Shown here piece after piece: positions 33,333 to 42,120 of a DNA stretch of 64,000 nucleotides (position 1 is the first letter of the stretch; each line of letters opens with the position of its first letter). The translations under genes and the position numbers were made by a program. The DNA is taken from NCBI GenBank assembly GCA_964426135.1, contig CAYRPN010000011.1:1-64000 (forward strand), in the 5' to 3' direction. Below the pieces are notes generated by a model. That model saw only the letters and a list, made by a program, of their open reading frames with translations, did no database searches and was not told the DNA's origin. The stretch comes from CAYRPN01 sp964426135. GTDB taxonomy: Bacteria; Planctomycetota; Phycisphaerae; Phycisphaerales; Phycisphaeraceae.

Positions 33333-34202
33333 ATGTCATCCCCGCGAAAAATTCTCATTCAGCTCGACAGTGATCCGCACGCCAGCGTGTTCGACCGTGT
33401 CGTCGCCATCGACAGCGGCGCGGACGAACTCTTCTCCTACGGCAACGTCACGCTCGACCAGGTGCAGGGCCTGGTGCATGGTGCGATCTTCACGCGCGGC
33501 CCGAAGGATCTGAGCCACACCGCGATCTTCATCGGCGGCAGCGATGTGGCCAGGGGAGAAGCGATGCTGCAGCACGTGGTGAAATCGTTCCTCGGCCCGT
33601 TGCATTGCTCGGTGATGCTCGATGCGAACGGTGCGAACACCACCGCCGCCGCCGCTGTGCTGCGGGCCGGCAAACATGTCGATCTTGCGAAGACGACCGC
33701 GCTGGTGCTCGGCGGCACCGGGCCCGTCGGGCAGCGGGTGGCGCGGCTGCTGGCGCGGCAAGGCGCGGCGGTGCGTCTCGGCAGCCGGTCGGCGCAGAAA
33801 GCCGGCCCCGTCGCCGCTCACATCAACCGAACGGTGGGCAGCGAGCATGTGACCGCGGTGGCCACGGGCAGCGATGCGGAAGTGGCCGGCGCCATCGTCG
33901 GGTGCCAGCTCGTCATCGCCGCAGGCGCAGCCGGAGCGCGGTTGCTCTCCGCGGCGGCGCGAAAGAACGCCGCGGCATTGAAGGTTGCGATCGACCTGAA
34001 CGCGGTGCCGCCCCTGGGCATCGAGGGCGTCGACGTTTTCGACAAGGAAAAACAGGTCGACGGCGTGATCGCCTACGGCGCGATCGGCGTGGGCGGCACG
34101 AAGATGAAGATTCACAAGGCGGCCGTCGCGGCCTTGTTTGAAACCAACGACCAAGTGCTGGACGCGGAAGCGATCTACGAAATCGGAAGGAAACTGTCAT
34201 GA
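33333..34202 (+). CDS. Methylene-tetrahydromethanopterin dehydrogenase (MtdA/MtdB type)
   Basis: This 289-residue NAD(P)-dependent enzyme is of the MtdA/MtdB family, which oxidises methylene-H4MPT (or methylene-H4F) in formaldehyde oxidation. Visible are ILIQLDSDPHASVFDRVVAIDSGAD at the N-terminus, HGAIFTRGP, MLDANGANTTAAAAV and the NADP fold LVLGGTGPVGQRVARLLA (about residue 130). DLNAVPPLGIEGVD and GAIGVGGTKMKIH follow, all typical of the family. Planctomycetes are known to carry H4MPT C1 genes. No other pathway gene is adjacent, so the role rests on family. ATG 33333; the next gene overlaps its stop by four bases. Confidence 0.9.
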   Translation: MSSPRKILIQLDSDPHASVFDRVVAIDSGADELFSYGNVTLDQVQGLVHGAIFTRGPKDLSHTAIFIGGSDVARGEAMLQHVVKSFLGPLHCSVMLDANGANTTAAAAVLRAGKHVDLAKTTALVLGGTGPVGQRVARLLARQGAAVRLGSRSAQKAGPVAAHINRTVGSEHVTAVATGSDAEVAGAIVGCQLVIAAGAAGARLLSAAARKNAAALKVAIDLNAVPPLGIEGVDVFDKEKQVDGVIAYGAIGVGGTKMKIHKAAVAALFETNDQVLDAEAIYEIGRKLS

Positions 34203-35248
34203 GTCACCGTCTTGCAAACGCCTTGCTCCTGCTCCTGCTGCTGCTCTCCCTCGCCGGCTGCCAGGCCGCGGCTCCGACGAAGATCGCGTTCGGGTCGTGT
34301 CTGAAACAGGACAAGCCCGCGCCGATCTGGGACAGCGTCGCCGCGACGCAGCCGGATCTTTTTCTGTTCATCGGCGACAATATTTACGCGGACACGGATG
34401 ACATGGAAGTCATGCGGAAGAAGTACGCCGACCTTGGCGCGATGCCCGGATATCAGAAGCTCAAGGCGACGTGTCCGATCTACGCCACCTGGGACGATCA
34501 CGACTACGGCAAGAACGACGCCGGCGTGGAGTATCCGATGAAGGTGGAGTCGCAGAAGGAATTTCTCACGTTTTTTGAGGAGCCTGCGAGTTCGCCGCGA
34601 TGGAAGCGCCCGGGCGTTTACGACGCGAAGGTGCTGGGCCCGCCGGGGCAGCGGGTGCAGATCATTCTGCTGGACACGCGCTATTTCCGCAGCGCGCTGA
34701 AGCAGCATCCGCCGCAGAGATTGCGCGGACTGGGGCCGTATGTCGCCGACGATCGCCCGGAACTGACGATGCTCGGTGAGGAACAATGGAAATGGCTGGA
34801 GGAGCAACTGCGGCAGCCGGCGGAGATTCGCATCATCGCCTCGAGCGTGCAGGTCGTGCCGGAGGAGCACGGCTGGGAATACTGGGCGAACTTCCCGCAC
34901 GAGCGCTTCCGCCTGTTTCAACTCATCGGCCAGACCAAGGCGAAAGGCGTCGTGCTCCTTTCCGGGGATCGCCACCTGTCGGAGATTTCATGCCTGGCAA
35001 AGAATGATCCGGCCAACGGCGCCGGCTACCCGATCTACGACATCACTTCGTCGAGCTTGAACGTGCCCAGCGGCGGCAACATTGGTGAAAAGAACAAACA
35101 CCGCGTGGGCGACCACTTCCGCATGGTGAACTTCGGCATGATCGGCATCGACTGGTCAGCCAAGGATCCGACGCTTCAGTTTGATATCCGCGATGTGGAC
35201 GGTCAGACGCAGCGCACTCACAGCGTCAAATTGAGCGAGTTGCAGTGA
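34199..35248 (+). CDS. PhoD-like metallophosphatase lipoprotein
   Basis: This 349-residue exported lipoprotein has a short leader (ANALLLLLLLLSLAGC, lipobox LAGC, Cys at about 21). It then shows the metal ligands of PhoD-type alkaline phosphatase/phosphodiesterases: FGSCLKQD, FIGDNIYADTDD, ATWDDHDYGKNDAG, and LLSGDRHLSEIS near residue 260. It probably hydrolyses phosphoesters at the cell envelope, perhaps for phosphate scavenging. ATGA overlap with the mtd gene (34199-34202) indicates translational coupling, an odd pairing of a cytosolic C1 enzyme with an envelope phosphatase. Confidence 0.88.
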   Translation: MSHRLANALLLLLLLLSLAGCQAAAPTKIAFGSCLKQDKPAPIWDSVAATQPDLFLFIGDNIYADTDDMEVMRKKYADLGAMPGYQKLKATCPIYATWDDHDYGKNDAGVEYPMKVESQKEFLTFFEEPASSPRWKRPGVYDAKVLGPPGQRVQIILLDTRYFRSALKQHPPQRLRGLGPYVADDRPELTMLGEEQWKWLEEQLRQPAEIRIIASSVQVVPEEHGWEYWANFPHERFRLFQLIGQTKAKGVVLLSGDRHLSEISCLAKNDPANGAGYPIYDITSSSLNVPSGGNIGEKNKHRVGDHFRMVNFGMIGIDWSAKDPTLQFDIRDVDGQTQRTHSVKLSELQ

Positions 35249-35570
35249 GGCTGCTCCGGTCCCCTCTCCCTCCGGGAGAGGGTCAGGGTGAGGGCGGTTC
35301 ACCTTATGCGCTGAGACGCGCTGTGGAAGGCGAGTGAAAAGTGCCAAGGGGATAGTGAAAAGTGCCAAGAGGATAGTGAAAAGTGCCAAGGGAATAGTGA
35401 AAAGTGCAAAGTGAAAAGTGCAAATTGCAAAATGAGAACTGAAGAGTCGCGCTGCGCTTCACTTTGCACTTTGCACTTTTCACTTCTTCATCTCCCCCGT
35501 TCACCGGCCCTCACCCCAGCCCTCTCCCGTCCCCCGGCGAGGGAGAGGGGGCCGGAACGATCCACTCTCG
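35249..35570. repeat. Nested inverted repeats between the phosphatase and a PrcB-like gene
   Basis: No gene is supported. The outer arms are CTCCCTCCGGGAGAGGGTCA at about 35266 and CGAGGGAGAGGGGGCCGG at about 35539, with CCCTCACCCC near 35509. The inner arms are repeats of GTGAAAAGTGCCAAG (35334-35425) facing CACTTTGCACTTTTCAC (35459-35484). The arrangement repeats that at 3838-4103 with one family exchanged. It lies between converging genes. Confidence 0.9.
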
Positions 35571-36041
35571 TCACGGCGCGTCCACGATTTCCGGATGCAC
35601 CGTGCCCTGGAACTTCGGGATCACCACCGCTGAATAGGGATGCGTCGGCGTCTTCGGCGCGGCGGCGGGGTTGTGCGGCTGCATGGAAATGCCCTGCACG
35701 AACAGCTTCGCGCCCTTCTTCTGCGCACTGTTGACTTTCACGCCGTAGTTGCCCGTCGGTTGCGTGCCCAGCGACACGATCACCACGCTCTCGCGGTCGA
35801 AGTCCACTTCCAGCGGCGCGAGGTTCAGCGTCGTCTGGTTCGCCGCGTTCACCAGCACCGCGCCGGGCAACTTCAGGCTGGCGTCATCGCCCTGCATTTC
35901 GCGCAGCACGGGCACCGGCTCGGTGTTGGCGGCAACGGCAGGAGCGGGGTCGACGTTGCCGGAGGGATTGGAAGCCGATTGGCAACCGACCATCGAAAGG
36001 GTGACGACGAGCAGAGCAATGCGGTGAGTCATGTGATGCAT
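35571..36041 (-). CDS. PrcB-like lipoprotein
   Basis: This 156-residue lipoprotein has a leader ending in SMVGCQS (lipobox VGC). The C-terminal part matches the PrcB_C domain: ESVVIVSLGTQPTGNYGVKV, a strand pair, then PTHPYSAVVIPKFQG. PrcB supports a surface protease complex in Treponema, but the domain is widespread in lipoproteins of unknown role. ATG 36041 was chosen because AGGAG lies seven bases upstream. No protease gene is adjacent. Confidence 0.75.
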   Translation of the reverse strand: MHHMTHRIALLVVTLSMVGCQSASNPSGNVDPAPAVAANTEPVPVLREMQGDDASLKLPGAVLVNAANQTTLNLAPLEVDFDRESVVIVSLGTQPTGNYGVKVNSAQKKGAKLFVQGISMQPHNPAAAPKTPTHPYSAVVIPKFQGTVHPEIVDAP

Positions 36042-36078
36042 GTCGAACTCCTGGCTGATGCGGGCGAGCAATGGTTTC

Positions 36079-36226
36079 GTAGGGTGCGTCAAGGCTCGGC
36101 GCGGACGCACCGCGGTCAACGGCGATGCCACACGGTCAACGGCGACGCACCAAGATTCACGGCGATACCGCACGATTCACCGCGACGCCATACGGTGCGT
36201 CCGCGCCGAGCCTCGACGCACCCTAC
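36079..36226. repeat. GTAGGGTGCGTC inverted element with internal direct repeats
   Basis: The 34-bp arms (GTAGGGTGCGTCAAGGCTCG... at 36079 and the complement ending GACGCACCCTAC at 36226) differ at one position. The core consists of direct repeats of CACGGTCAACGGCGATGC-type units. A second member of this family surrounds the sequence gap at 59007-59240. It lies upstream of the PrcB-like gene. Confidence 0.93.
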
Positions 36227-36258
36227 ATCCGATCAATCTGCGGCGGCGTGCATCGCAG

Positions 36259-36939
36259 TTACGGCTTTCGCCGCAGAATCATGGCGTGAAACGGGCGGCC
36301 TTCGCGGCGGTACTTGCGCTCGAAGTTGGTGCCGACCAGTTCGCCTTCGCCCGCCGAGTCGGGGCTTTCAAACGGCAGGATATCGAAAAGTTCCGGCACC
36401 TGGGCCGCGTGTTCGTTCATCCACGCGAAGTAGTCGGTGTGGTCCGTCGCCAGGCGCACGTGGCCGGCCGGTTGCAGCACGCGGTGCATCTCGCGGAGGA
36501 ACGGCACCTGAATGAGACGGCGCTTGTGATGCCGCGCCTTGGGCCAGGGGTCTGGAAAATAAATATGCACCTGTCGGAACGTGGCGGGCGCGATGTAGTT
36601 GCGGATGAACATCGCCGCCTCGATATGCAGCAGCCGCACATTGGTGAGTTGCCGCCGGCGGCAGCGGTCGGCTCCGTATCGCCAGAACGCCTTGGCCCAC
36701 TCGATGCCGATGTAGTTCACGTGCGGCGTCAGCGCCGCCTGCTGCACGAGGAAGGTGCCCTTGCCCGAGCCGATCTCCAGTTCCAGCGGCCGCGCGTGCT
36801 CGGCGCTGTCCGGCGGGCAGCCGGGGGCGAACCACGCGCGCACGTCGATCGCGCCCTGTTCGAAGGGCGGCAGTTGCGTCTGATCGATGCCCACGCCGGT
36901 GACATCAAGTTCCTTGCCATGTCCTAGTGAAAGCGCCAT
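36259..36939 (-). CDS. trmB: tRNA (guanine-N7-)-methyltransferase
   Basis: TrmB makes 7-methylguanosine at position 46 of tRNAs with S-adenosylmethionine. The 226-residue product has the SAM motif LELEIGSGKGTFL (about residue 53), then NYIGIEWAKAFWRYG and the family signature VHIYFPDPWPKARHHKRRLIQ, with GTNFERKYRREG near the C-terminus. Length is normal. ATG 36939 is the best start by conservation, although the frame stays open far upstream. It stands divergent to the DUF1080 gene. Confidence 0.96.
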   Translation of the reverse strand: MALSLGHGKELDVTGVGIDQTQLPPFEQGAIDVRAWFAPGCPPDSAEHARPLELEIGSGKGTFLVQQAALTPHVNYIGIEWAKAFWRYGADRCRRRQLTNVRLLHIEAAMFIRNYIAPATFRQVHIYFPDPWPKARHHKRRLIQVPFLREMHRVLQPAGHVRLATDHTDYFAWMNEHAAQVPELFDILPFESPDSAGEGELVGTNFERKYRREGRPFHAMILRRKP

Positions 36940-37134
36940 GCGGGAAGGATACGGATGAAAGGGGGAATGTCGAAATCGAGACGGGCTGAGTCTCGTCCAA
37001 TTTTGCAGTGCGGAACCGAGGCAGGCGTTTCTCGTATCAACTGTCCGTGCTAGACTGGCCGCTCCGCCGCCGCGCGATGCATGCGGTGGCGGCCGGTTCC
37101 GATTCCATTCCTTCCCATTCTGGAGATTTCGCCC

Positions 37135-37965
37135 ATGTTCCATGCTTCGATGCTGCACCGTTCCCTGCTGGCCGGCGCCGCGGCGCTGGCGTTCGCCTCG
37201 CCCTTCGCCGCCCCCGCTTTCGCCGGCGACAAGACCGCCAAATCCACCGACGCCTGGGGCCAGGAAGTGGTCGTGAAGGGATACGACGACGCCAAGAACC
37301 CCGGCAGCGAGTGGTTCGTGCACGATCCCTCGCGTCCGCAGCCGCCCCGCGCGGATGCGAAGGACATCAAGCCCAACCTCGGCGTCAAGGCGCCTCAAGG
37401 CGCCGTCGTGATCTTCGACGGCGAAAATCTCAACGCCAACGCCAAGTGGAAAGTGGAGAACGGCTACGCCGAGATCCAGGGCGGTGGACTCACCAGCAAG
37501 GAAAGCTTCGGCTCCGCGCACTTCCACATCGAGTGGGCGGCGCCCAAGGAAGTGAAAGGCGCCGGCCAGGGCCGCGGCAACAGCGGCATCATCATCATGG
37601 GCAAGTACGAAGTGCAGGTGCTCGACAGTTGGAAAAACGCCACGTATCCCGACGGCATGGCCGGCTCGGTCTACGGCCAGAACCCGCCGAAGTTCAACGC
37701 CGCGGTGGAGCCGGGCGAATGGAACAGCTACGACATCGAGTGGCACGCGCCGAAGTTCGAGGACGGCAAACTCGTCAAGCCCGCCCGCGTCACCGTGATC
37801 TGGAACGGCGTGAAAGTGCAGGACAACTACGAACTGGTCGGCGTGGTCAGCCACCGCGGCGCGACGAAATATCAGCCGCACCCCGCCAAGGCCCCGCTGC
37901 ACATCCAGGACCACGGCGACAAGGTGCGCTTCAAGAACATCTGGGTGAAGCCGATTGAGGATTGA
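37135..37965 (+). CDS. Exported DUF1080 (3-keto-disaccharide hydrolase-like) protein
   Basis: This 276-residue protein has a signal peptide (MLHRSLLAGAAALAFASPFAAPAFA) and one DUF1080 domain. The domain is a concanavalin-like beta sandwich, with AVVIFDGENLNANAKWKVENG, GSAHFHIEWAAP, GRGNSGIIIMGKYEVQVLDSW, WNSYDIEWHAP and ARVTVIWNGVKVQDNYEL. Members have been described as 3-keto-disaccharide hydrolases, and they are highly multiplied in planctomycetes; the substrate here is unknown. ATG 37135 has GGAG upstream. A strong terminator follows at 38038. Confidence 0.92.
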   Translation: MFHASMLHRSLLAGAAALAFASPFAAPAFAGDKTAKSTDAWGQEVVVKGYDDAKNPGSEWFVHDPSRPQPPRADAKDIKPNLGVKAPQGAVVIFDGENLNANAKWKVENGYAEIQGGGLTSKESFGSAHFHIEWAAPKEVKGAGQGRGNSGIIIMGKYEVQVLDSWKNATYPDGMAGSVYGQNPPKFNAAVEPGEWNSYDIEWHAPKFEDGKLVKPARVTVIWNGVKVQDNYELVGVVSHRGATKYQPHPAKAPLHIQDHGDKVRFKNIWVKPIED

Positions 37966-37969
37966 GTGG

Positions 37970-38035
37970 GGAGAAGTCAGAGGTCAGAGAGCAGAGGTCA
38001 GAAGACAGAGGTCAGAAGACAGAGGTCAGAAGTGA
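37970..38035. repeat. GAGGTCAGAAGACA array
   Basis: Units AGAGGTCAGAAGACAG repeat about four times between the DUF1080 stop codon and its terminator. This is the same family as inside thiE and before mtd. Confidence 0.92.
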
Positions 38036-38037
38036 CA

Positions 38038-38064
38038 AACGCCGGCAAGCGCCGGCGTTTTTTA
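38038..38064 (+). terminator. Rho-independent terminator of the DUF1080 gene
   Basis: The stem AACGCCGGC / GCCGGCGTT with loop AAGC is followed by a run of T residues. It stands before the converging AI-2E family gene. Confidence 0.92.
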
Positions 38065-38120
38065 TTTCACGTTCGGTGTACTCCCCGTTTAGCGCCCGCC
38101 CGAAGGGCGGGATGCCGCGC

Positions 38121-39566
38121 TCACGTTGCCGTCCCCGTGCGCCCCGCCAGCAGCCTGCCGATCGGCGCGGTGATTTCCAGCTTCTCCAGCAGGATGCGCA
38201 GGATGGCGGTGATGGGCGCCGCCAGCAGCATGCCGATGACGCCCCACATGGTGCCCCAGAAAATCAGGGCGAGCAGGATGGTCACCGGGTGCAGGTCCAG
38301 CGAGTTGCCGATGATGCGCGGCTCCACCAGGCTGCCCAGCACGATCTGAATCCCGGCGGGGATGGCGATCGCCAGCACCGCGGTCGTGGCGGAGACATTC
38401 GGATCGACCAGCACCACCGGCAGCGGCAGCAGCGTCGCCACGATGGAGCCGATGTTGGGCACGAAGTTGAGCAGGCACGCCATCAGCCCGAACACGAGCG
38501 CCAGGGGCACGCCCAGCACGGTGAGCACGCACCACACGAGGATGCCGGCGAAAACGGAGACGCCGGTCTTGGCGATGAGGTAGCGTTTCACGTGCGATTC
38601 GATTTCGACCCACACGGACGGAAACGAGCCGGGCGGATACTGCGGAGCCGGCGCGGCGACCGCTCGCGAATAGCGCTGGCCGGTGAGGAGGAAGGAAAGG
38701 AAGATCAGCACCAGCACGCCGTGCGAGACGATGTTCAGTACGGCAGTGAGCACGTTGACGAGCAGGTTGACGATGGTCTGCGAGGACACGCCGATGAGAT
38801 TGCCGATGGCGCGCTTGTTGGTGTCGGCCTGCGGAGGTAATTCAGGTGCGGCGGGGGATACTGATGCTACTGCTGCTGCTGCTGATGATGGCGGCGGCGT
38901 CGTGTCGGGCGTTGCGTCGGCGAGATGGTTGATCGTGGCCAAGGGCGGCACTGGCGACGTTTCGCCGGTCGCGGCGATTTTGCCCGCATCCTTGCCTGCG
39001 TCGCCGGCGGATTTCGGCGCGTCATTCTTTGCGAGGGGTTCCGTCGGCGTGTCGTTCGCCGTTGTCCCGGCGGCATCACGGTCATCCGCTTTCGGCGCCG
39101 GCTTCGGCGCTGGGGCCGAGCCCTTGGATTCCTCTTTCTTCGCATCGTCCTTCGGCGCTTCGCCGTCTTTGCTTTCATCCTGTTTCGGCGTCGGCGTGCC
39201 GCCGATGCCGATGCGTTCCAGGGGCAGCACGTCCATGGCTTTGCTGACGACTTTTTCGAACTGCTCCTGGTACCGCGCGACATTGGTGCCCAGTTGCGTC
39301 AGGCCGACGGACACGACGATCGAGAGTCCGACGATCACGGCGAACGAAATGGCGATCGTGCCCAGCACCGCCAGCCAGTGGGGCAGCCGCAGCGAGCGCA
39401 CCTGAAACGCCACCAGCGGCTTGAGCACCATCATCAGCAGGAACGCCACGACGACCGGCACGAGCGTGGTCTGCAGCCAGTACAGCGCAAAGGCGATCGC
39501 CACGGCGCTGAGGATCAGCAGGCATACCGTCTGCACGCGTTTTTCGACTTCGACGGGAGCAGGCAT
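38121..39566 (-). CDS. AI-2E family transporter with long hydrophilic insert
   Basis: This 481-residue inner-membrane exporter is of the AI-2E/PerM family (autoinducer or small-molecule export). Three N-terminal helices (residues about 12-95) come before a large hydrophilic segment. Five or more C-terminal helices follow, with the family motifs YLIAKTGVSVFAGILVW, VFGLMACLLNFVPNIGSIVATLLPLPV, VEPRIIGNSLDLHPV and FWGTMWGVIGMLLAAPITA. The segment of about residues 120-235 (Lys/Glu/Asp/Pro/Ala-rich, low complexity) is unusual for the family, which has a shorter periplasmic or cytosolic loop here. Substrate unknown. ATG 39566 appears natural. Confidence 0.92.
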   Translation of the reverse strand: MPAPVEVEKRVQTVCLLILSAVAIAFALYWLQTTLVPVVVAFLLMMVLKPLVAFQVRSLRLPHWLAVLGTIAISFAVIVGLSIVVSVGLTQLGTNVARYQEQFEKVVSKAMDVLPLERIGIGGTPTPKQDESKDGEAPKDDAKKEESKGSAPAPKPAPKADDRDAAGTTANDTPTEPLAKNDAPKSAGDAGKDAGKIAATGETSPVPPLATINHLADATPDTTPPPSSAAAAVASVSPAAPELPPQADTNKRAIGNLIGVSSQTIVNLLVNVLTAVLNIVSHGVLVLIFLSFLLTGQRYSRAVAAPAPQYPPGSFPSVWVEIESHVKRYLIAKTGVSVFAGILVWCVLTVLGVPLALVFGLMACLLNFVPNIGSIVATLLPLPVVLVDPNVSATTAVLAIAIPAGIQIVLGSLVEPRIIGNSLDLHPVTILLALIFWGTMWGVIGMLLAAPITAILRILLEKLEITAPIGRLLAGRTGTAT

Positions 39567-39959
39567 GTGAACAAGATAACCGAGGGCTTATCGCCGTGGT
39601 GAAGTTGATCGAGCCGTTGCGCCGTCCGCGCGGAAAAAAAGATCATCCGGCACTTGCGTACTCGACAAGTGCTGACATGGTCGCGTCGGAGTCTTGAACA
39701 GAGCCGGAGTCTGTGACTCCGGTCGATTTGAAGCGGCTCAATGCCGCTTCAAATCGTATTCGCGCCCTGTATTTCCGGTTGCACGAGTGGCCGCCGCGCC
39801 GAGTTTCGCCTCGCCGGGATCGACCCGGCTCGGCGAACCGGAGTCACAGACTCCGGCTCTGACAAGACATGTGTGCATTTGCCGGATGAACCAAAAAAAG
39901 CCCGCCGGTTCGCGGCGGGCTTTGAAGTTTCACAACAGGCGAGCCGTCGGCGGCCGCGC
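39567..39959. repeat. Gene-free stretch with nested GAGCCGGAGTCTGTGACTCCGG hairpins
   Basis: No gene is supported. Outer arms CAGAGCCGGAGTCTGTGA (39699) and TCACAGACTCCGGCTCTG (about 39844) pair. They enclose a second hairpin, CGATTTGAAGCGGC / GCCGCTTCAAATCG at 39724-39756, and a third GC-rich one near 39800-39835. A terminator for the minus-strand gene at 39960 is listed separately. The promoter of the AI-2E gene should lie near 39570-39690. Confidence 0.88.
39893..39923 (-). terminator. Rho-independent terminator of the 39960-40481 gene
   Basis: Read on the minus strand, the stem AAGCCCGCCG / CGGCGGGCTT with a short CGAAC-type loop is followed by seven T residues, about 40 bases after the stop codon of the exported hypothetical gene. 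Confidence 0.93.
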
Positions 39960-40481
39960 TCATTCCGCTTTCTTCGCTTCTTCGATGGTGAACGCGTACT
40001 TGACGCTGTATCCGGTCATTTCCAGGCGATAGTTGCCCGGTCCTAGGGTGATGAACTTCTCGCCTTTTTCGCCGAGGCGGATGGGGCCGACGCTGCCGGC
40101 GCTGCGCCAGTCCTTGCTCTTGCCGCGTTCGACTTCCTTGTCGAGCATGACGCGGATGTCGCCTCTTTTTTCGGTGGGGTTGACGTCCCACTTGATGCGG
40201 AACGCGGGCGCGGTGGTGGTGAACGATTCGTAGACGGGCTTGACGGTGGTGTCGTCGTAGCCGCCTTTGCCGCCCTGGCCGGTGCGACGATTATTGCCGC
40301 CGCCGTTGCCGCCCTTGATGGTGGTGTTGGTGATGGTGCCGGCGAGCGTGGCGGTGGATTCCCACTCGACTTTTGATTTGCGCGGCGATTCCTTGGGCGT
40401 CTCTTTCGTTTTGGCGTCCTCGGCATGAACGCCGCCAAGGGAAAGGATCAGGATCAGAGCCAGGGCGAGTCGTGGGAACAT
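39960..40481 (-). CDS. Exported hypothetical protein
   Basis: This 173-residue protein has a clear signal peptide (FPRLALALILILSLGGVHA). The mature part holds a Lys/Glu-rich spacer, a Gly/Asn-rich segment (KGGNGGGNNRRTGQGGKGG, about residues 57-75) and a beta-rich C-terminal domain with PAFRIKWDVNPTEKRGDIRVMLDKE. I do not recognise a family. ATG 40481 was chosen because GGAGGG stands five bases upstream. It has its own terminator, so it forms a single-gene unit. Confidence 0.7.
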   Translation of the reverse strand: MFPRLALALILILSLGGVHAEDAKTKETPKESPRKSKVEWESTATLAGTITNTTIKGGNGGGNNRRTGQGGKGGYDDTTVKPVYESFTTTAPAFRIKWDVNPTEKRGDIRVMLDKEVERGKSKDWRSAGSVGPIRLGEKGEKFITLGPGNYRLEMTGYSVKYAFTIEEAKKAE

Positions 40482-40643
40482 GGGCACCCTCCGAAGGTGA
40501 GATCGTGTGTTCACGTACCGGTGCAAGTTTAATGACATCGTTGAGCGGGTTCAATGTTTTGCTGGAGGCTTGTTACAAAGCATCGCCAGCGGCGCACGCG
40601 AAACGCCAATGGCCTACTGCCTGCGGGGAGCTACAGTACTCCC

Positions 40644-42047
40644 ATGTCGAGCATCCTCCCCGGCATCGACCTGCCTTCCTCTCCTTCGCCGCACCGCGAC
40701 GCGGACCTCGCCCAGCTTGGGTTCGTCGACGTCGAACGCAGCCCCAGCGTCGAAGTCTTCATGGACATGGTCGCCCGCCTCAGCCAGGCCACCGCGCCCA
40801 AGGACGTGATGAACATCTACGGCCAGGCCGTCCGCAAGGCGCGCGGCGACATGGCGCTGATCACCCTCAGTTGCAAGGGCCTCAAGCCCGGCCAGTACCG
40901 CATCACCCGCCAGCTCGATTACGACTGGACCAACATCGCCGAATCCAACGATCCCTGGCGCGACCGCGATCGGCTCACCATCCACGCCGGCGGCATCCTC
41001 GGCCGACTCATCGCAACCAGCCAGCCCAAACTCGCCACCGATCTGCGCGTCGAGCACGATCCCGTGCTGGCCGACTGGCTGGCGAAGTTCCGAACCCTCG
41101 CGGCCGTGCCCAACTTCATCGATGGCCTGGCGACGCACTGGTCCATCATTCTCCGCAAGGAACCCAACGGGTTCACGCTCACCGACCTGGAAGAGTTCAT
41201 CATCCGCGGCAACCTGATCGGCGCGACGGTGACGAACAAGATCATCGAGCGCGAGCTGCGCGAACTGAACGATCGCATGCAGCGCGAAGTGGAAAAGATC
41301 GCCAGCATCCAGCGGGCGCTCCTGCCTCACGTGCTGCCCAAGATTCCAGGCCTGGCGGTGGCGGCGAGCTATGAAACGTTCGATGTCGCCGGCGGAGACA
41401 TGTACGACTTTGTTTACCTGCCTTCGCGCGAGCATCCGGAAGTCATCGACCCCAAGGCCCCATGGGCGTTCCTGATTGCCGACGTCTCCGGGCATGGACC
41501 GGCGGCGGCGGTGCTGGCGGCGATGCTCAATGCGATTCTCTACTCCTACCCGAACGCGCCCGACGCGGGGCAAACGAACCGGCCTTCCGATGTGCTTGCC
41601 TATGCGAACAGTCACCTCTGCGCCAAGCGCATCGACGAGAGTTTCGTCACCGCGGTGCTGGCGTCCTATGAGCCGGACACCCGGCGGTTCACCTGGTGCC
41701 GCGCGGGACATCCGTTCCCGATCGTGAAGACCAAGGGCAAGCCCCTGCGCACGCTCACCGAAGGCGCGGGCCTGCCGCTGGGCATCCTCGACGATGCGGT
41801 GTACGAATGCGACTCGATCATCCTCGAGCCCGGCCAGACGGTCGTCCTCTACACCGACGGCATCATCGAATCGCTCAGCCCCAAAGGCGAGGAGTTCGGA
41901 TTCGAAGGCGTCGAACGCGCCCTCGAAGCCTGCACCGGCGAGCCGGACTGCGTCGTCGGCTCCATCATGAAGGCGCTGCGGGCCCACGAAGGCGGACACC
42001 GACCCAAGGACGATCAGACGATCGTGGCGTTTCAGGTCAGAGAATAG
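40644..42047 (+). CDS. RsbU/SpoIIE-type PP2C serine phosphatase
   Basis: This 467-residue regulator has an N-terminal GAF-like domain (about residues 20-210), a short coiled coil (IIERELRELNDRMQREVEKIASIQRALLP) and a SpoIIE/PP2C domain. The metal-site segments are FDVAGGDMYDF, IADVSGHGPAAAVLAAM, TWCRAGHPFPIV, LYTDGIIESLS and DDQTIVAF. It would dephosphorylate a STAS anti-anti-sigma protein and so release a sigma factor. A candidate partner, a STAS protein, lies at 62885-63223, far away. ATG 40644 was chosen because the frame upstream overlaps non-coding sequence. Confidence 0.92.
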   Translation: MSSILPGIDLPSSPSPHRDADLAQLGFVDVERSPSVEVFMDMVARLSQATAPKDVMNIYGQAVRKARGDMALITLSCKGLKPGQYRITRQLDYDWTNIAESNDPWRDRDRLTIHAGGILGRLIATSQPKLATDLRVEHDPVLADWLAKFRTLAAVPNFIDGLATHWSIILRKEPNGFTLTDLEEFIIRGNLIGATVTNKIIERELRELNDRMQREVEKIASIQRALLPHVLPKIPGLAVAASYETFDVAGGDMYDFVYLPSREHPEVIDPKAPWAFLIADVSGHGPAAAVLAAMLNAILYSYPNAPDAGQTNRPSDVLAYANSHLCAKRIDESFVTAVLASYEPDTRRFTWCRAGHPFPIVKTKGKPLRTLTEGAGLPLGILDDAVYECDSIILEPGQTVVLYTDGIIESLSPKGEEFGFEGVERALEACTGEPDCVVGSIMKALRAHEGGHRPKDDQTIVAFQVRE

Positions 42048-42120
42048 CGCGGACCCACAACGACGCTTGATATGTTTTCGACTCCGATCGCCCTAGAACA
42101 CATTCTGAGAGAGGCCATGT

